Source: Sacculina carcini (Eukaryota; Arthropoda; Thecostraca; Sacculinidae). Taken from it: DNA of 64,000 bases. Below the pieces are notes generated by a model. It made no database searches and was not told the DNA's origin. It worked only from the letters and a program-made list of their open reading frames with translations. The stretch covers positions 5,086,608 to 5,150,607 of the forward strand of contig OU696580.1 in NCBI GenBank assembly GCA_916048095.2. The letters are read 5' to 3'. Each line of letters begins with the position of its first letter. Position 1 is the first letter of the stretch. Of the stretch, positions 44,456 through 57,867 are shown piece by piece. Made by a program: the position numbers and the translations under genes.

Positions 44456-44634
44456 TTCCAATTGTTGAGCGTGCCACGTGTTATTATCGAGTCATGTTGC
44501 GAAGCCGCTTGCTTGTCAGACTAGGCAAATATTCCCTGAAACACACATTATATTTCATCTATTAAAACACATATATTGCGCAATATCAACACATTGTCGC
44601 AGATGCGCAGACCCACACACACACACACACACAT

Positions 44635-44822
44635 CAGTGTGATGCCAAGAGGGGTTTGGAGGGTTGAAGCCCCCAAAAAATGTTCAAGCCCACCCTGAAC
44701 CCCCAAATATCAAGACCATGAGCATTTCTAGTGCAGCTCCTAATGTTTGGCCAATCCCCCGCATCTTTTTCCTCAACCCCCTTCAGTCTCTCCCCACCGG
44801 AAAAATCCCGGTGCCGCCACTG
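44635..44822. mobile_element. hAT-like MITE inserted in a CA microsatellite
   Basis: 188 bp with ends CAGTGTGATGCC and GGTGCCGCCACTG. Flanks ACACACAT and ACACACAC match 7 of 8, but low complexity weakens that evidence. Runs of G and C near the ends resemble 9776-9830. Confidence 0.6.
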
Positions 44823-45505
44823 ACACACACACCCATACTTCTTAACATAGTACTAACATAGTTCTACCATTACCGCTTAAGTCTCAAATTTTTATATGCA
44901 ATGATAACACTGCCCTCGTATTCACAGCCCAAACCATACGTGCTGTCATAAACCAATCACAAACAGTGCTGAACAACACATACGATTGGTGGATGTCTGT
45001 CGGGTTTAAGCTGACACCCAGAAGACAAATTGGATGTTGTTCTCCAAATAGCCTATCTGCCCCATAATATTCCAAAACTATTCATTCCACTTATACAGCA
45101 CACACCACTCGGTATCGCTACTTAGGTATATATATTGACGGTCCAAAACTAACGTGGTCACATTATGTCAAACATTTGAAAGTGACGTGCAATAAAAGAA
45201 TATCTATGATGAAAACGTTGACCCGTAGACACCGGGGAGCCACCAGGAAACTCCTGCTCCGCTATTATGAAATAGCAATACTTCCTATTCTCGGCAACAG
45301 TATCTTCTTTTACGGAAGAGAAACAATACACACTCTCTGTCTTTAGACGGCATTATAAGTCATGCGAACAATAAGCGGTGCACTGCCCTCAACATCAATT
45401 GCAATACTTTGAGCAGAAAATCGACTACATGACATCAGAGCAATTGTTTTTCAAGAACGAATGAAGAATATACCAGCCATCATGGCAAGAACGACCACAC
45501 CACAT

Positions 45506-45640
45506 ATACCTGATCAGCTACACATACCCCTGATCAACTATACATATACCTGATCAACTACACACATACCTGATCAACTCCACATATACTTGATCAACTA
45601 CACATATACTTGATCAACTACACATATACTTGATCAACTC
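45506..45640 (+). repeat. 20-21-bp minisatellite inside the LINE relic
   Basis: About six copies of CTGATCAACTACACATATA-like units, lying between the RT and RNase H parts, so the expansion happened after the LINE died. Confidence 0.85.
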
Positions 45641-45918
45641 CATTTTTTCTAGCGACGCAGACCAGAAACGAGATCAGAAATCACATATTGAATCATAACT
45701 ACAAACAAATACCGTTAGAAATCTAGAACACCAAAAGTCTTGCCGATACCTCCTTGGTCTCCTACATTCCATCAAACTACCCCAAATTATCATACACATG
45801 GAATACAGAATAATCCAACGATACTCTACTCGAGGCTTTCGATCGACTGAAGAACACCAAATACCAAACCCATTTCGAAATATACACGGATAGCTCACAT
45901 GACCCAAACCACGAGTGC

Positions 45919-46182
45919 AGCCCGGCGGAGCAGAATTTCATTGGGCGAATTCTATAATCCAACAGCCCCTGTCCACCCAGCAGAAAATGGTACCATATAT
46001 CATTCATGACTTGTGACATGCATTCTGGGGAGGTGGCCCTCTCTAATACGTCGTTCGTCCTTGTGGCGCCATAGCGTGGAGAGGGTCGGTTCTACGGTGT
46101 CAGCGAGCTGCACGGGGTACGCCTGTGTGTTCATAAGCTTCGGCTTCTTCCCGTGTAGTAGCTGTCACTTAGGCATTTAACC
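45919..46182 (+). mobile_element. SINE copy 2, 5'-truncated, nested in LINE RNase H
   Basis: Shares the body of 3692-4015 from CCCGGYGGAG to the CTGTCACTT...TTTAAC end, including GCATTCTGGGGAGGTGG and CTTGTGGCGCCATAGCGTGG. The tRNA head is missing. LINE RNase H reads up to its left edge and resumes just after its right edge. Confidence 0.82.
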
Positions 46183-47154
46183 TTTAACAGGAACCGTCAT
46201 TCATATTCAGGAACATGACATGACTCACAAATGAATAATAATTCAGACAGTCCATATGACACACGCAGAACTGTTCGCCATACAACAAGCTCTTCATTAC
46301 ATCTACCTGGGTAATACTTGAGCACCAACCGTCATTTTCACCCACTCAAAATGCACCCTAGGTCCACTAAAACATTCAAAAACAAACACACGCACACACA
46401 GATGAATTATAAAACACACGCACACAGTTCCACTGAATCTACACTAAAATCAACAACACGTTCAACTACGGTGTACCCCGGCACACAGCGGCGGCTGCCG
46501 AAATGAAATGACTGACGCAGCAGCAAAGGAAGCAGTCCATATCGCGCGATTTACCAAGTACCCACACATGGAGAGGACTTCACACAGCATACACAGAATA
46601 TTTGACGAAGACGTGGAAAATTCAAACGGAAAACAGAAGTGACATTATCTCGAATGACAAAAAGCCACACCCAACCAGCCAACATACTCTACCAACATAC
46701 AGACTCAACCAGCATATGCACCGTCTGAAGCTCTCCGAATCCATCACATCCACACTGACATCACTACATGAAAGACAACTCCCGTGCTGATACACTGCAT
46801 CCAACACTAGCACCAACCGACAAGTATACGAAACTGCCTGTGCAAGAAATCATTCAACACCTTTGATACCAAAACACTACTGGGTGAAAATGAGCACTTC
46901 AAAAAAAGATATATAACACACGGTGGGTCCCTATAACACAAGGCACTTGCGTGTTTACCTAATACAAACGGGACTAACTCAGACAATCTGAACAATCCGA
47001 AACAGAAAATTTTGGCATTCTTACTACCTCTACATGGACCGGCCGAATTCCGTAGGGATTTCATGAGCCCACAAAAGAACAGAGAAGAGAACACACACAC
47101 ACACACACACGCACAGAATGAGAGCTGCAGGCTGAAAATTGAAGAAAATTGTAT

Positions 47155-47800
47155 TTATTGTGATAAAATCATTGTCAGGTGAAAATTGTTTGAAAGATAG
47201 CTGGTCTTGTAGATGGGTACCAGTTACAGACTAGTTTGATGAAATAATTCACCAGAGAAGTGCTTCTAGGCAGATTGAACACAAGACGACACGACCTGTT
47301 CATGAAACTCTGGAGTTTCCATGAAGTTCGGTGATTAATATTAAGCAACAGGGAAGAACAATATTTAATTGTATTCATAATTAAACAATCCACAAGTTTC
47401 TTAGTAGCATTAACAGTCCAATTCTTCCTGATAAAATACACTCGACACAGGTGGCAGCTACAATTCCGCACCAACTCAGAGATATGTGCCTGAAACTTTG
47501 AATGCCAAATCAGTAGTAACACAGCGATGTCTGGTCGTTTCCACAAGAACAAGCTCTTTGCTGGAAGAAACGCCTGATTGACTGCTGGTTAATGCGGTAA
47601 TTTTGGTCGTTTCCTTGTTTAACTTCAAGTGTTTGGAGGCTGCCCAGGTGTTGATGGCTTGCAGATCCCTGATAGTGAATCACGCTCGCGCATCATCAGA
47701 ATACTTGAAGAAGATCAGAAGATCAGAATATCGCCAGTGAATATTTGATTTTCTACTCCACATGTTGCAAGCACCCTGCTATCTGACAGTGTAAACACCT
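47155..47800 (-). pseudogene. CR1/L2-like LINE reverse transcriptase fragment
   Basis: Minus strand: FFKYSDDARA (about 47710; variant of the F-YADD catalytic box), then INTWAASKHLKLNKETTKI, then an open 125-codon frame (47552-47175) with IRKNWTVNATKKLVDCLIMN, KYCSSLLLNI and SCRLVFNLP. At least two frame changes. Confidence 0.75.
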
Positions 47801-48324
47801 GGTAGAAAAAAGGTCCAAGGATTAATCTCCACATGATGAGGAACTTGAGAGGCAATCACTAACGTTGAACTGCATTCAGAAACACTGTTTGCGATTTGCT
47901 AGGTAATCTCGAGTAAGCGAGAAAGCACATCTAGATAAACCGCAGATAGATCAATATTGCAGCCCAATGTTGTGGCACACGGTATGAAAACACCGCTGAA
48001 TAATGCAGCTGCATGAAAAACACGTTTTGACCACCTAAAAGCGACGACAAGGTGTAGTCATAAGTACAGATAAAAAAGGTGGCACAATAATGATTCTTCC
48101 TAAAACACATACACACAGGAAAACATATACACACACACACACACACACAGAGACAAACATATACATATATAAACACACACAAGACGACCGTTGGTTGAGC
48201 GATAATACACAAGCAGCGCCACGTTGATGCTAGCCTAGCAAAAGTCGGCTGTATTATTAGCGTGTAAAAGATGGCAGTGTGGTTCAACTGAGAAACAACC
48301 AGTTGTCACGCTCCTTGTGCCCAA

Positions 48325-48600
48325 CTAGGCTGCAAAACGCCTAATATATACACAAACTGGCATCCGACAGTAAACTGCAAGCTTTTCTTGAGCTGCATCA
48401 AGTTGAGTGGTCGAGCCAGCCAGCCTGACTCTTATGACATCTTTGTCAACAACGCATTGGATATTTTCAAGAGGCTGCACAATGCTTGCAACATCTGAGT
48501 ACGTGTGATTTAATGGTACAAACAGAAAACTACGAGGATCGTTATCAAAAACGGAACCTGTCCAGACCGGATAAAGTGTTTGTATTTCAGCGGTCAATCA
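48325..48600 (-). other. Open stretch with compact domain-like sequence, unidentified
   Basis: A 90-codon frame reading PVWTGSVFDNDPRSFLFVPL, then SIVQPLENIQCVVDKDVIRV and RLAGSTTQLDAAQEKL. The alternation of strands and helices looks like a folded domain. It follows the C1 exon in the same orientation but I find no matching splice acceptor with the needed phase. It could be an exon of another gene or a relic. Confidence 0.3.
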
Positions 48601-48689
48601 TAATCTGACTACAATGCTGCATGTATGCTAACTTGCCTCTTTTCTGTTTGTCTGCTCTTCTCTGGAAAATATCTGCCATATTGCCGCTA

Positions 48690-48762
48690 TTGTATCAATA
48701 TGTATGTGCAATATTGTGCCAATATGTATGTGCACTATTGTGCCAATATGTATGTGCGCGCT
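48690..48762 (+). repeat. 23-bp minisatellite
   Basis: Three to four copies of ATTGTGCCAATATGTATGTG plus three bases. Confidence 0.85.
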
Positions 48763-48767
48763 CATGT

Positions 48768-49131
48768 TATTATTATTATTATCATTAATTACAGGCAAAT
48801 CCAGTAGCATGGGAAGAGTGCAAGCACTATTACCAACCTAAGGTGGCCCCATGTACCGGAAGCGCCCAAACGATTCAGAGAGAAAGAGAGTTCGAAAATA
48901 AAAAAATTCTAGAAAGAGAGCTGGAAAAGAAAATAATAAACATATAACAATAAATAATAAACCATCATCCGATAACACTCCATAATGTCACTCCGCCCAC
49001 GTTCCTCAATAAATAATAACAATCAACAATAAATATGTGATTCAGTAAGAAATAATCAACAATAAATCAGAATAAATATTAATAAGTAAGTAATTAATAA
49101 CAATCAAGAACAATAAATATGATTCAATGAG
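48768..49131 (-). mobile_element. LINE 3' UTR, copy C
   Basis: Reverse complement of the repeat at 6580-6965 and 28156-28447, with an (ATT)n tail at its plus-strand left edge. Confidence 0.78.
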
Positions 49132-49261
49132 TGTATGTGTATGTATTTAGTTGAACACAAGTATTTTTCAAGCACGTACATATATGAACAGCACTAATGA
49201 GTGTATGAGTGTGTGTGTGAGTTAGTGTGTGAGTGTATGAGTGTGTGAGTGAGTGACTGAC

Positions 49262-49411
49262 ATGATCATGGAGTGGACAGTGGTGTCGGGACAGTGGGTG
49301 CTGACCCGCACGTGACACTGTTTGTGAACAATCAGCTGACAGTCGCGACACTGGTAACATTGACGACCCAGCCAGCGAGGCAGCGCGCGCTCACACACCG
49401 CACACACACCA
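49262..49411 (-). CDS. C2/C1 gene exon 9, C1 zinc finger
   Basis: [29 protein letters not shown] and [13 protein letters not shown] supply all C1 cysteines and the second His. Acceptor TGTGTCAG|T out of a UG repeat; donor ATCAT|GTCAGT, phase 2. Confidence 0.93.
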
Positions 49412-50384
49412 CTGACACACACACACACACACGCGTGGGATATATGACAACCAACCACGAACATGTAGACACGAGACATATATATATCGCATAAATAAGA
49501 TAAGATACATCTTATATATAAGATAAGATATATCTTATATTATACCTTCTGCAGTAGTCTGTGGAAATTGCAAGGTCGTGTGAGCAATAAGAAAGTATTG
49601 AGCAGCCGGCGCGCTGCTTGTCCTAGTGCAAGTCTGGCGCTCAAACTGGCCACGTTATCCGTGATAATTATCAATTATAATATTTGTAATGGCAATTCAG
49701 CGCCATAACAATGTCTAGTTCAGGGGTCTTAACCGGGGTGATCATACCGCTGGGGTATGGTAACCAAAGGCCGGGGTATGGGACTAGATTTCTGGATATA
49801 CTGCTATAAATTAACAATAACTTATAAATAATAAAAATATAATTGGTTATTTTTCCCAGTAATCCCTATCTAAATGACAGTGAATTCAAGCGATTGAAAT
49901 ACTCGTGCAGCTAGAAGACACACTGGCGGTTAATACACTTGGAAATAATTATTTGAACAGTCAAGTTAATTCAAAGTTTATGAGACGATATTGGACAATC
50001 CATCGGAGGTATGGAACCATGAAGAGATTGAGAGCCCCTGGTCTAGTACATACCAGCACACACTGAAACACATTGCATCTGCGAATCAATATCAACAATT
50101 AGCCGACAATTCAGTGAGTGCGTGTTGCAGTGGCAGCGGGCTTGTTCTCGTGAACACACTGAGTCAGTGAGCGAGACATTTCACGCTACATTTCAGCACT
50201 ATCAGTAAGTTCCACCTCACCGCACCCACGCCATCACACCACCACAAATGACTGTGCATTACACCCACCTGGCAACATGTCTTGCAACAAACACGTGCTC
50301 ATTGAACACATGTAGCTTGGTGAACTTTTTGCGAATTCGTTGTTTACCGATCGCATTACTGGGCATCATGAAGTGTCTGCATCA

Positions 50385-50417
<33 letters not shown>

Positions 50418-52528
50418 TACACACACACACACACACATACATACACACACACATACACATACACATACACAGTGCTAGGTGAATTATTGCGTGAGATGTG
50501 AGTTAGTCATTGATCACAATCATAGCGCAATACACAGTCACACAACACAAACACCTCAAATCAGGAATATAACAAGAAAACACTACTCATTTCTGCCATA
50601 TTTAACAGTTTTTTCCGGCTTAAATTAAAGATGACATATTAAGTAAAGTTGATGATATTTTTAAGATTACTACTCAATTTTCGCATTAATGTCAGATTTG
50701 TTTGGTCAGCGAAAAAACGCCAATTATATCTGGAACCAAACAAGGACTAGCAGAAATAATTAGCGTGGAGGTTGATATTTCTGCTATATCCGCTGAAAAT
50801 GAGCCCTTCACACATGACACGAATATGTGCATGTGCTATGATGTTTGTACTGTACTGTGTTCATGTGCTATGATGTTTGTATTGTACTGTGTTTGTGTGT
50901 TGTGATGTTTGTATTGTACTGTGTTTGTGTGTTGTGATGTTTGTATTGTACTGTGTTTGTGTGTTGTGATGTTTGTATTGTACTGTGTTCATGTTCTATG
51001 ATGTTTGTATTGTACTGTGTTCATGTGTTGTGATGTTTGTATTGTACTGTGTTCATGTGTTGTGATGTTTGTATTGTACTGTGTTCATGTGTTGTGATGT
51101 TTGTACTGTACTGTGTTCATGTGCTATGATGTTTGTATTGTACTGTGTTCATGTGCTATGATGTTTGTATTGTACTGTGTTCATGTGCTATGATGTTTGT
51201 ATTGTACTGTGTTCATGAGCTATGATGTTTGTATTGTACTGTGTTTGTGTGTTGTGATGTTTGTATTCTACTGTGTTCATGTGTTGTGATGTTTGTATTG
51301 TACTGTGTTCATGTGCTATGATGTTTGTATTGTACTGTGTTTGTGCACTGCACAATATCATTGATATCATGCAGGAAGTTGGTCGAGGAGAAGTTCGAGC
51401 CAGATGGTGATAATGTCAGTCGCAGTCGCACCTGATAACGCCGTTCTCGCTGGTCTCCAGCACCAGTGCCGAGCGATCATCAGTGAACGTGCGGTTCGAC
51501 CCGCCACTACCCACCGACACCTCGCTAATACTGCCTCTATCAGCGCAACAGCCGGCCCCGTCTGACCAACACAACATCGCCGCATCATTGCAATCATTGC
51601 AACTGCGCCAGTGAGAATAACACCGTTGCGACTAGCACTAGCGGTCTAATATAAGATCAAGTGCACAACCAAATTATCACGATGCAACAATAAGCTAACA
51701 ATGATACAAGTGTTCAATGAGGAAGTTGCAGAACAAATTGCAATAATCTCCCACGTGCTGCAATTAAAATTACCATCAGTACTGATCAAGCCGTCAATAA
51801 GGTCATTTTTGACATTCTCTGATCTATGCTACTTTGAAGCATCATTTTCTTGCTGAAATATTCTCGAAATAAAGCCTAGTTATATACTAGTTGTGAGACA
51901 TGAGACAATACATCATTATTATGCATATATCCACGCATATATACAAGTACATATAGTTGATATGAATACTAGGAAATAAGTTGAATTGTTTTCTACGTGT
52001 AGCATGGAGCAACTAGCATTACTCATTACTCAATATTATTCATTACTCAATATTACTCATTACTCACTATTACTTATTACTCAATATTACTTATTACTCA
52101 ATATTACTTATTACTCAATATTACTCATTACTCACTATTAATCATTACTCAATATTACACATTACTCACTATTACACATTACTCACTATTACACATTACT
52201 CACTATTACTTATTACTCACTATTACACATTACTCACTATTACACATTACTCACTATTTCTCACTATTACTCATTACTTACTATTAGCACGCGACTACAA
52301 GAAACTAACATAGGACACGCATTGAATAATGCACGACAATTAACCATATCAAACAACACAACAAGTGCAGCATTGCTACACTACACTCGCACCGTTGATA
52401 ACCAGCGATGGAACGCGGCCCGGCTGACACACAGAACCGCCACTATCAGGCACCAGTGTGTCGCTAATACCAGCAGCTGGCTCAGTGCGAGATATCACTG
52501 CTCCAACACCACAGTGTACCCCACCATG

Positions 52529-52568
<40 letters not shown>

Positions 52569-52892
52569 CACACACACACATAGTGACCCAGGCGATGCAA
52601 ACAAAACAAAACGAATGCAGGCAAAACGTGCACAAGTGACTATGAGTATAAATCAAAGTGACTATCAGTACAAATCAAGCGTAGTTCGCAAAAACAGCGA
52701 GAAAATAGAGAGCAAATAAGAGCGAGCTGATAAAGAAAATTAAAACAGAAAATCTTATAGCGACATGAAAAAAATATATTTACAATTTGAATCAAGTGTG
52801 GATTACAATATTTAATCTAATTCAATATGTTTCATATATATGATTATACAGTGAAAATTAAAATCCAAAAACCGAGACGTGCAGCACATACC

Positions 52893-52939
<47 letters not shown>

Positions 52940-53035
52940 TCTAACAAGCACAAACACATACACATGCATACCCTCACATACACAAGATCATGTTTACCCG
53001 TTCATACACAAACACGCACACAAACGCACATACAA

Positions 53036-53121
<86 letters not shown>

Positions 53122-56100
53122 TCGTATACACACATAAACACACACACACACACGAACACACATACACACAGACCTGATGATGGCACAGCCAGGCGGTTAC
53201 GTGTCTTGTGGCGCCCTCTAGTGAGAGTCAGACTTTTCTGTTGTTGGTCGTCGCCGCTAGATGGCACCACTGAACGCATGGCCACGTGGTCAGATGACCG
53301 ACTGCGTGCCAGCCGGCGACGCAGAGAACCAAACAGCGAGCCCCGCCGACTACCAGCCCGTCGCAATCGACCACTGTTAACTGCCACTATTACATCATCA
53401 AACACGTGTACCAGTCAACAACAAACCACTTTTGTTTGATATTTATTTAATCATTGTTGTTATTGCAACTTGTTGTTGTTGTTGACGTTCCTCAGGTTGT
53501 CTGGCCGAGCAACCTCGAGCTCCTGAGGAAAGATACGGCACCGACCGGGTTGTTCCACAGGTCTCTGACTGTATTGATTTTGTGTTGGCGTCTGAGTTGT
53601 GTGTGTGCTGTGCAGTGTTGCATGATGTGTGTGATGGTGTGTGGTGCTGAATTGCAATCTGGACAGGTGTCATCGATTGAGTCATTCAACCTTTTCTGAT
53701 ATGACAGAAGGGCAGGATGATGACCGCATCTCAACCTGGCCAGATGCGCCTTGTATTCCCTTGTGAGTGTGTTTTCTGATTTGTGTATGTCCGGTGGGTG
53801 TATTTGTAGGAGTGTATTGTGTTGTAGTGAGTGTATGGCTTTCCGTGCGATCTCTGTATGTATGTGTTTCTTGATTGATGTGCGTGGGGGAGCTGATGGA
53901 AGTGATGTGAGAATTTGTCTGTGGTAAAGTGTGCTTGGTGTTGTATTTATGTTTCTGTCTGTGTTGTCTTGTGTTGTGAGGTGATGTAGTGGATGTGCTG
54001 TGTTGGTGACTGCTGCTGCAAGTGTTTGTGTGCCTCTCATGTCTAGGTGGTGTGTCAGTTTGAGTATTTTAGTTTCGTGATGAAGGTGGTCCACTGGTGT
54101 GGTGGCTGTGCATCCTGTGATTGTTCTGAGTGCGGTGTTTTGAAGTGTTTGAAGTGTGTTTGTGTGGCGTGTTGCGAGATTGCTAGCCCATGCGGGGCTA
54201 GCATATTCTATCACGGGTCGGATGTACTGTTTGTATATGGTGGTTGTGGTGTCTTTGTTGTGTCCGAAAGTTGTGTGTGAGAGTGCTTTCAGTGTGTTGA
54301 GGCGTGGAGTGACCTTAGTTTTGATGTTGGTGATGTGTTGTTTGAATGAGAGTTGTGTGTCGTATGTGACGCCTAGTATTTTTGGTGTGTGCGTGTGTGG
54401 GATGATCGTGTTGTTGATGGTGATTTGTGGTGTGTAGTTGTGTTCGGATGTCCAGTTGGTGATGAGTGTGGCTGTGGATTTGGCAGGTGCAATGTTCAGT
54501 TGGTTTGTGGTGAACCATTGTTGTAGTGTGTTGATGTAAGGTTGTAGTGTGTGCACTGCTGTGTCGGCGTGTCTGTGTGTGCTTGTGATTGTGATGTCGT
54601 CTGCGTATGATGCTGTTGTTGTCAGTGTTTATATGAACAATTATAACTCGCCTGATTTCGCCTGATTCAAGTTCGAGTGTGATTTTCTACCCTTATGACA
54701 TTGCCGTTCTCATTGAGCGTTGATAATCAAAGTGCATGCAGACAGCAATCATGAATAATGAACGCTGAGTCGAGACGCAGAAATGAAACACACAAAGCCA
54801 GAATGTAACCAGACAGTTCGTGGCGCCTGCGCCAGTTGCAGACCATGATATATGAGAACTTGCATAATAGGCAATGAATTAACAATACATGCATATGGTT
54901 ATAACACGACACAACTAATTATCACATTCAGCATGTGAAACACTGGACAGCGTGGAAACAGCCAAACTTTGAACAGCTCAAAGTTATGTCACGAATCAAC
55001 CGAGTGTCTGAACAAACAAACTGCTCTACATCAATTAAACTAGTTGAGTTTATTTTCCACTTTTGTTCTGGTGACCGCTTCTCAACAATACACTCGCCAA
55101 ACTAACATCACAACTTGCTCCAAACACACACTCACACTGACACACATACTCACACTCACACTGACACACACACACACCCACACCGGCCAGCCCATGGAGA
55201 CAGTGACATTAGCGAATTAAAAGACAAAGTTGGCAATGCTCGGTTGCCAGTTGAGAAAGCATTGTCTGAAAGCTTGTTGTATCTGGCCAGCTATTTCAGG
55301 ATCCGCTGGACAAAACATGCTAATGTTGCATCATTCAATTGGGCGATCATGCACAGTTGCACACTCTTCGCAATGTTCAACATGTCAACACCAAACTCTA
55401 GTGCTCGCTTCTTGAATTATGTCGTGTGTTCACACAATGTTCACACAATGTTCATGCTCCATATGAAATTGTGTATGTGTGTGTATGTGTGCGTGAGCGT
55501 GTATGTGTGTGTGTGTGTGGCTTTTAATGCCGTATATGACCAAATATTGTATATGGTATGTTATTGGCATAGAGTTCGTGTTGATTATGAACTGAAACAG
55601 AAATATAGCAGTGAAGCAATGGCTGATCACATGGATGTTTTGTTCAATGATAGCCAGTGTATGATGCAGTGAGGTGCAAGACATACCGTCGCAGGAGCTG
55701 GCAGCTTCTTGAGATGTGGCAGGTGTATGATCAGATGAACCGCGTGCTGGCACAACTGATGATGATACAGCAGCCTCGTCATCCTTGATCACCCACAAAC
55801 ACGTTCAGCTTTAATGTGATAAATAGCCGCAACTAGCAAATTATTAATTGTGTCCAGGACAACATCATGGCAATTCAAACAATCGACACAAACCTCGCTT
55901 CATTGTGATAGCTGACTTCTCGATGCTAACATAAGTTCAATCAGCAGTGGAACAACTTAATAGCGAGCAACTGAGAGATTACGACGTCTTTGAGAGAACA
56001 CAAAAACATTCACCAACAAAACGTCGGAGGTAACAAAATGGCAATTACAATAGAACGTGGCAAGCCCAGTTCTGATGGGACAATTGACTTATTGGCCGAT

Positions 56101-56873
56101 GTAGCTATAGAAAATATCAATATATCAGCGAATGCAATTATTATAGCACTGGGAAAATGCATTAGAACAGATTGCCGATGAACGAGGTGGATATTATAGA
56201 AGCATTTTCACTCGCCGAGGAAATGCGCAAATTACTGCAGCTTGCTCAATATGCCACACTGCAAGACTAATGAAGCTTGCAACACTGAATTCATCAGCAA
56301 AATGTGCGGGGTAGAACGAGTGAGAGAACAATTCGTTGACACAGGTGAACAATTTTCTCGACACGATATCCCGGGATAGAACATGTTACTGGATGTCAAG
56401 TAGGCCTCGGTAAAACAAGCAGTATCTGAAAAGTTCCGGACAACTTTCTGCTTGATTATGACCATGATAAATTACATGCATTATAATATAAATAATAGCC
56501 TTACACAATAGAGCCCACTTGAATTCACATACCTTCACGGACACTTCAACCCATAATCCGTCGCCATTGGGCTTCACCTGTGAACACACACACACACACA
56601 CACATACATAAACAAAAACACACACACAAACACACAAACATACACACACACACACACAAACAAAAGAACACACACACACACACACAAACACACAAAAACA
56701 CACACACAGTCAGCTGAGTTCATGAATATTGAGAATGCCCGTTGTTCCGCCAGTGATGAAATTATCGAGCAGTGCAAACTCAGCTCAGACAATATAACTT
56801 ACCGAATAAAAGCGTAAAATTGATCAATATCGTGAAAATAATTGTTCTTCGGCGCGTCAAAATGACCAATACA

Positions 56874-56915
<42 letters not shown>

Positions 56916-57809
56916 TGGTATCAACACGAAATAGCCGAACATATAGCACAAACACCAGTGTTAACCCGCAACATAACACTGGACAATTCATTGTACCCTG
57001 TGCTACGAATACAGTGTATGCGTCAGTAAGACATAATGCTCGTTCTCCAACAATACCAACCCATTATAATTAGTATTATTATTATTATTAAAATCGATCA
57101 ACAAGGTGGTATGGGAAAAGCGCATCAAAACACACACCGAGAAAAGAGCCAAAAAATATTAAAAATGAAAACTTGCTTGCCGTTTGTATGCTTGTATGCT
57201 TGTGTATGTTTTTATTAAAGTGCATTCTCACCTTCAAGATCGGTGGTTCAGAACATTCCTAGCAGCAGACCGACACACATACACACACAAACACACACAA
57301 CAACATTTATAAACACGAGGGTTGTTAGAAATGATCAAGTGTGGCATGCAATATACGCATGCAATATACGCACACATAATGCACACATAATGCACGAATT
57401 ACACTAGCAAACAGGACAGGACTAGCCAAGCAAAACGCTAGTGAAACCTCACAAAAACAAACACACGCGCATACACTCACATACATACAGATTGAGCATG
57501 AGAGGGAAATCAAAGGAAAGTTAATCAAAGTGGAATGAATGAAGAGTTATGTGGTAGACTCAAGTATGAGAACCGTGGTTACAACATTACATGAGGTTCA
57601 CACAGAACTGTGGTTAAAACAGTATTAACAGTGTCACGAGCATCTGCACTAAATGTCATTATGTTTTTACATGATTGACACGACTGAACGGGTTAGAAGT
57701 TATATATTAGTTTGTTTGCTGATAATGTAGAGATATAAAAATGACCGTCAATCGTGATGTTTGCTAGCAGCATCACAATTATCTTGCTGACACACAGATA
57801 GAACGACTT

Positions 57810-57867
<58 letters not shown>

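Larger units (their letters stand above)
44870..47060 (+). pseudogene. Decayed LINE: RT end, RNase H and C-terminus
   Basis: In order: NDNTALVFTAQTIRAVINQ (after the catalytic box) and YDWWMSVGFKLTP (about 44990), YRYLGIYIDGPKLTWSHYVK (about 45110-45170), LLLRYYEIAILPILG (about 45250), the RNase H start EIYTDSSHDPN (about 45880) and its continuation MTHAELFAIQQALHYI (about 46255), then NEMTDAAAKEAV (about 46505). Stops and frameshifts throughout. An I/Jockey-type element with RNase H. Its RNase H is split by a SINE at 45919-46182. Confidence 0.75.

Noticed and set aside
50838-51345. CRISPR-like array
   Set aside because: The 32-bp units are head to tail with no unique spacers, in a eukaryotic intron: a minisatellite.
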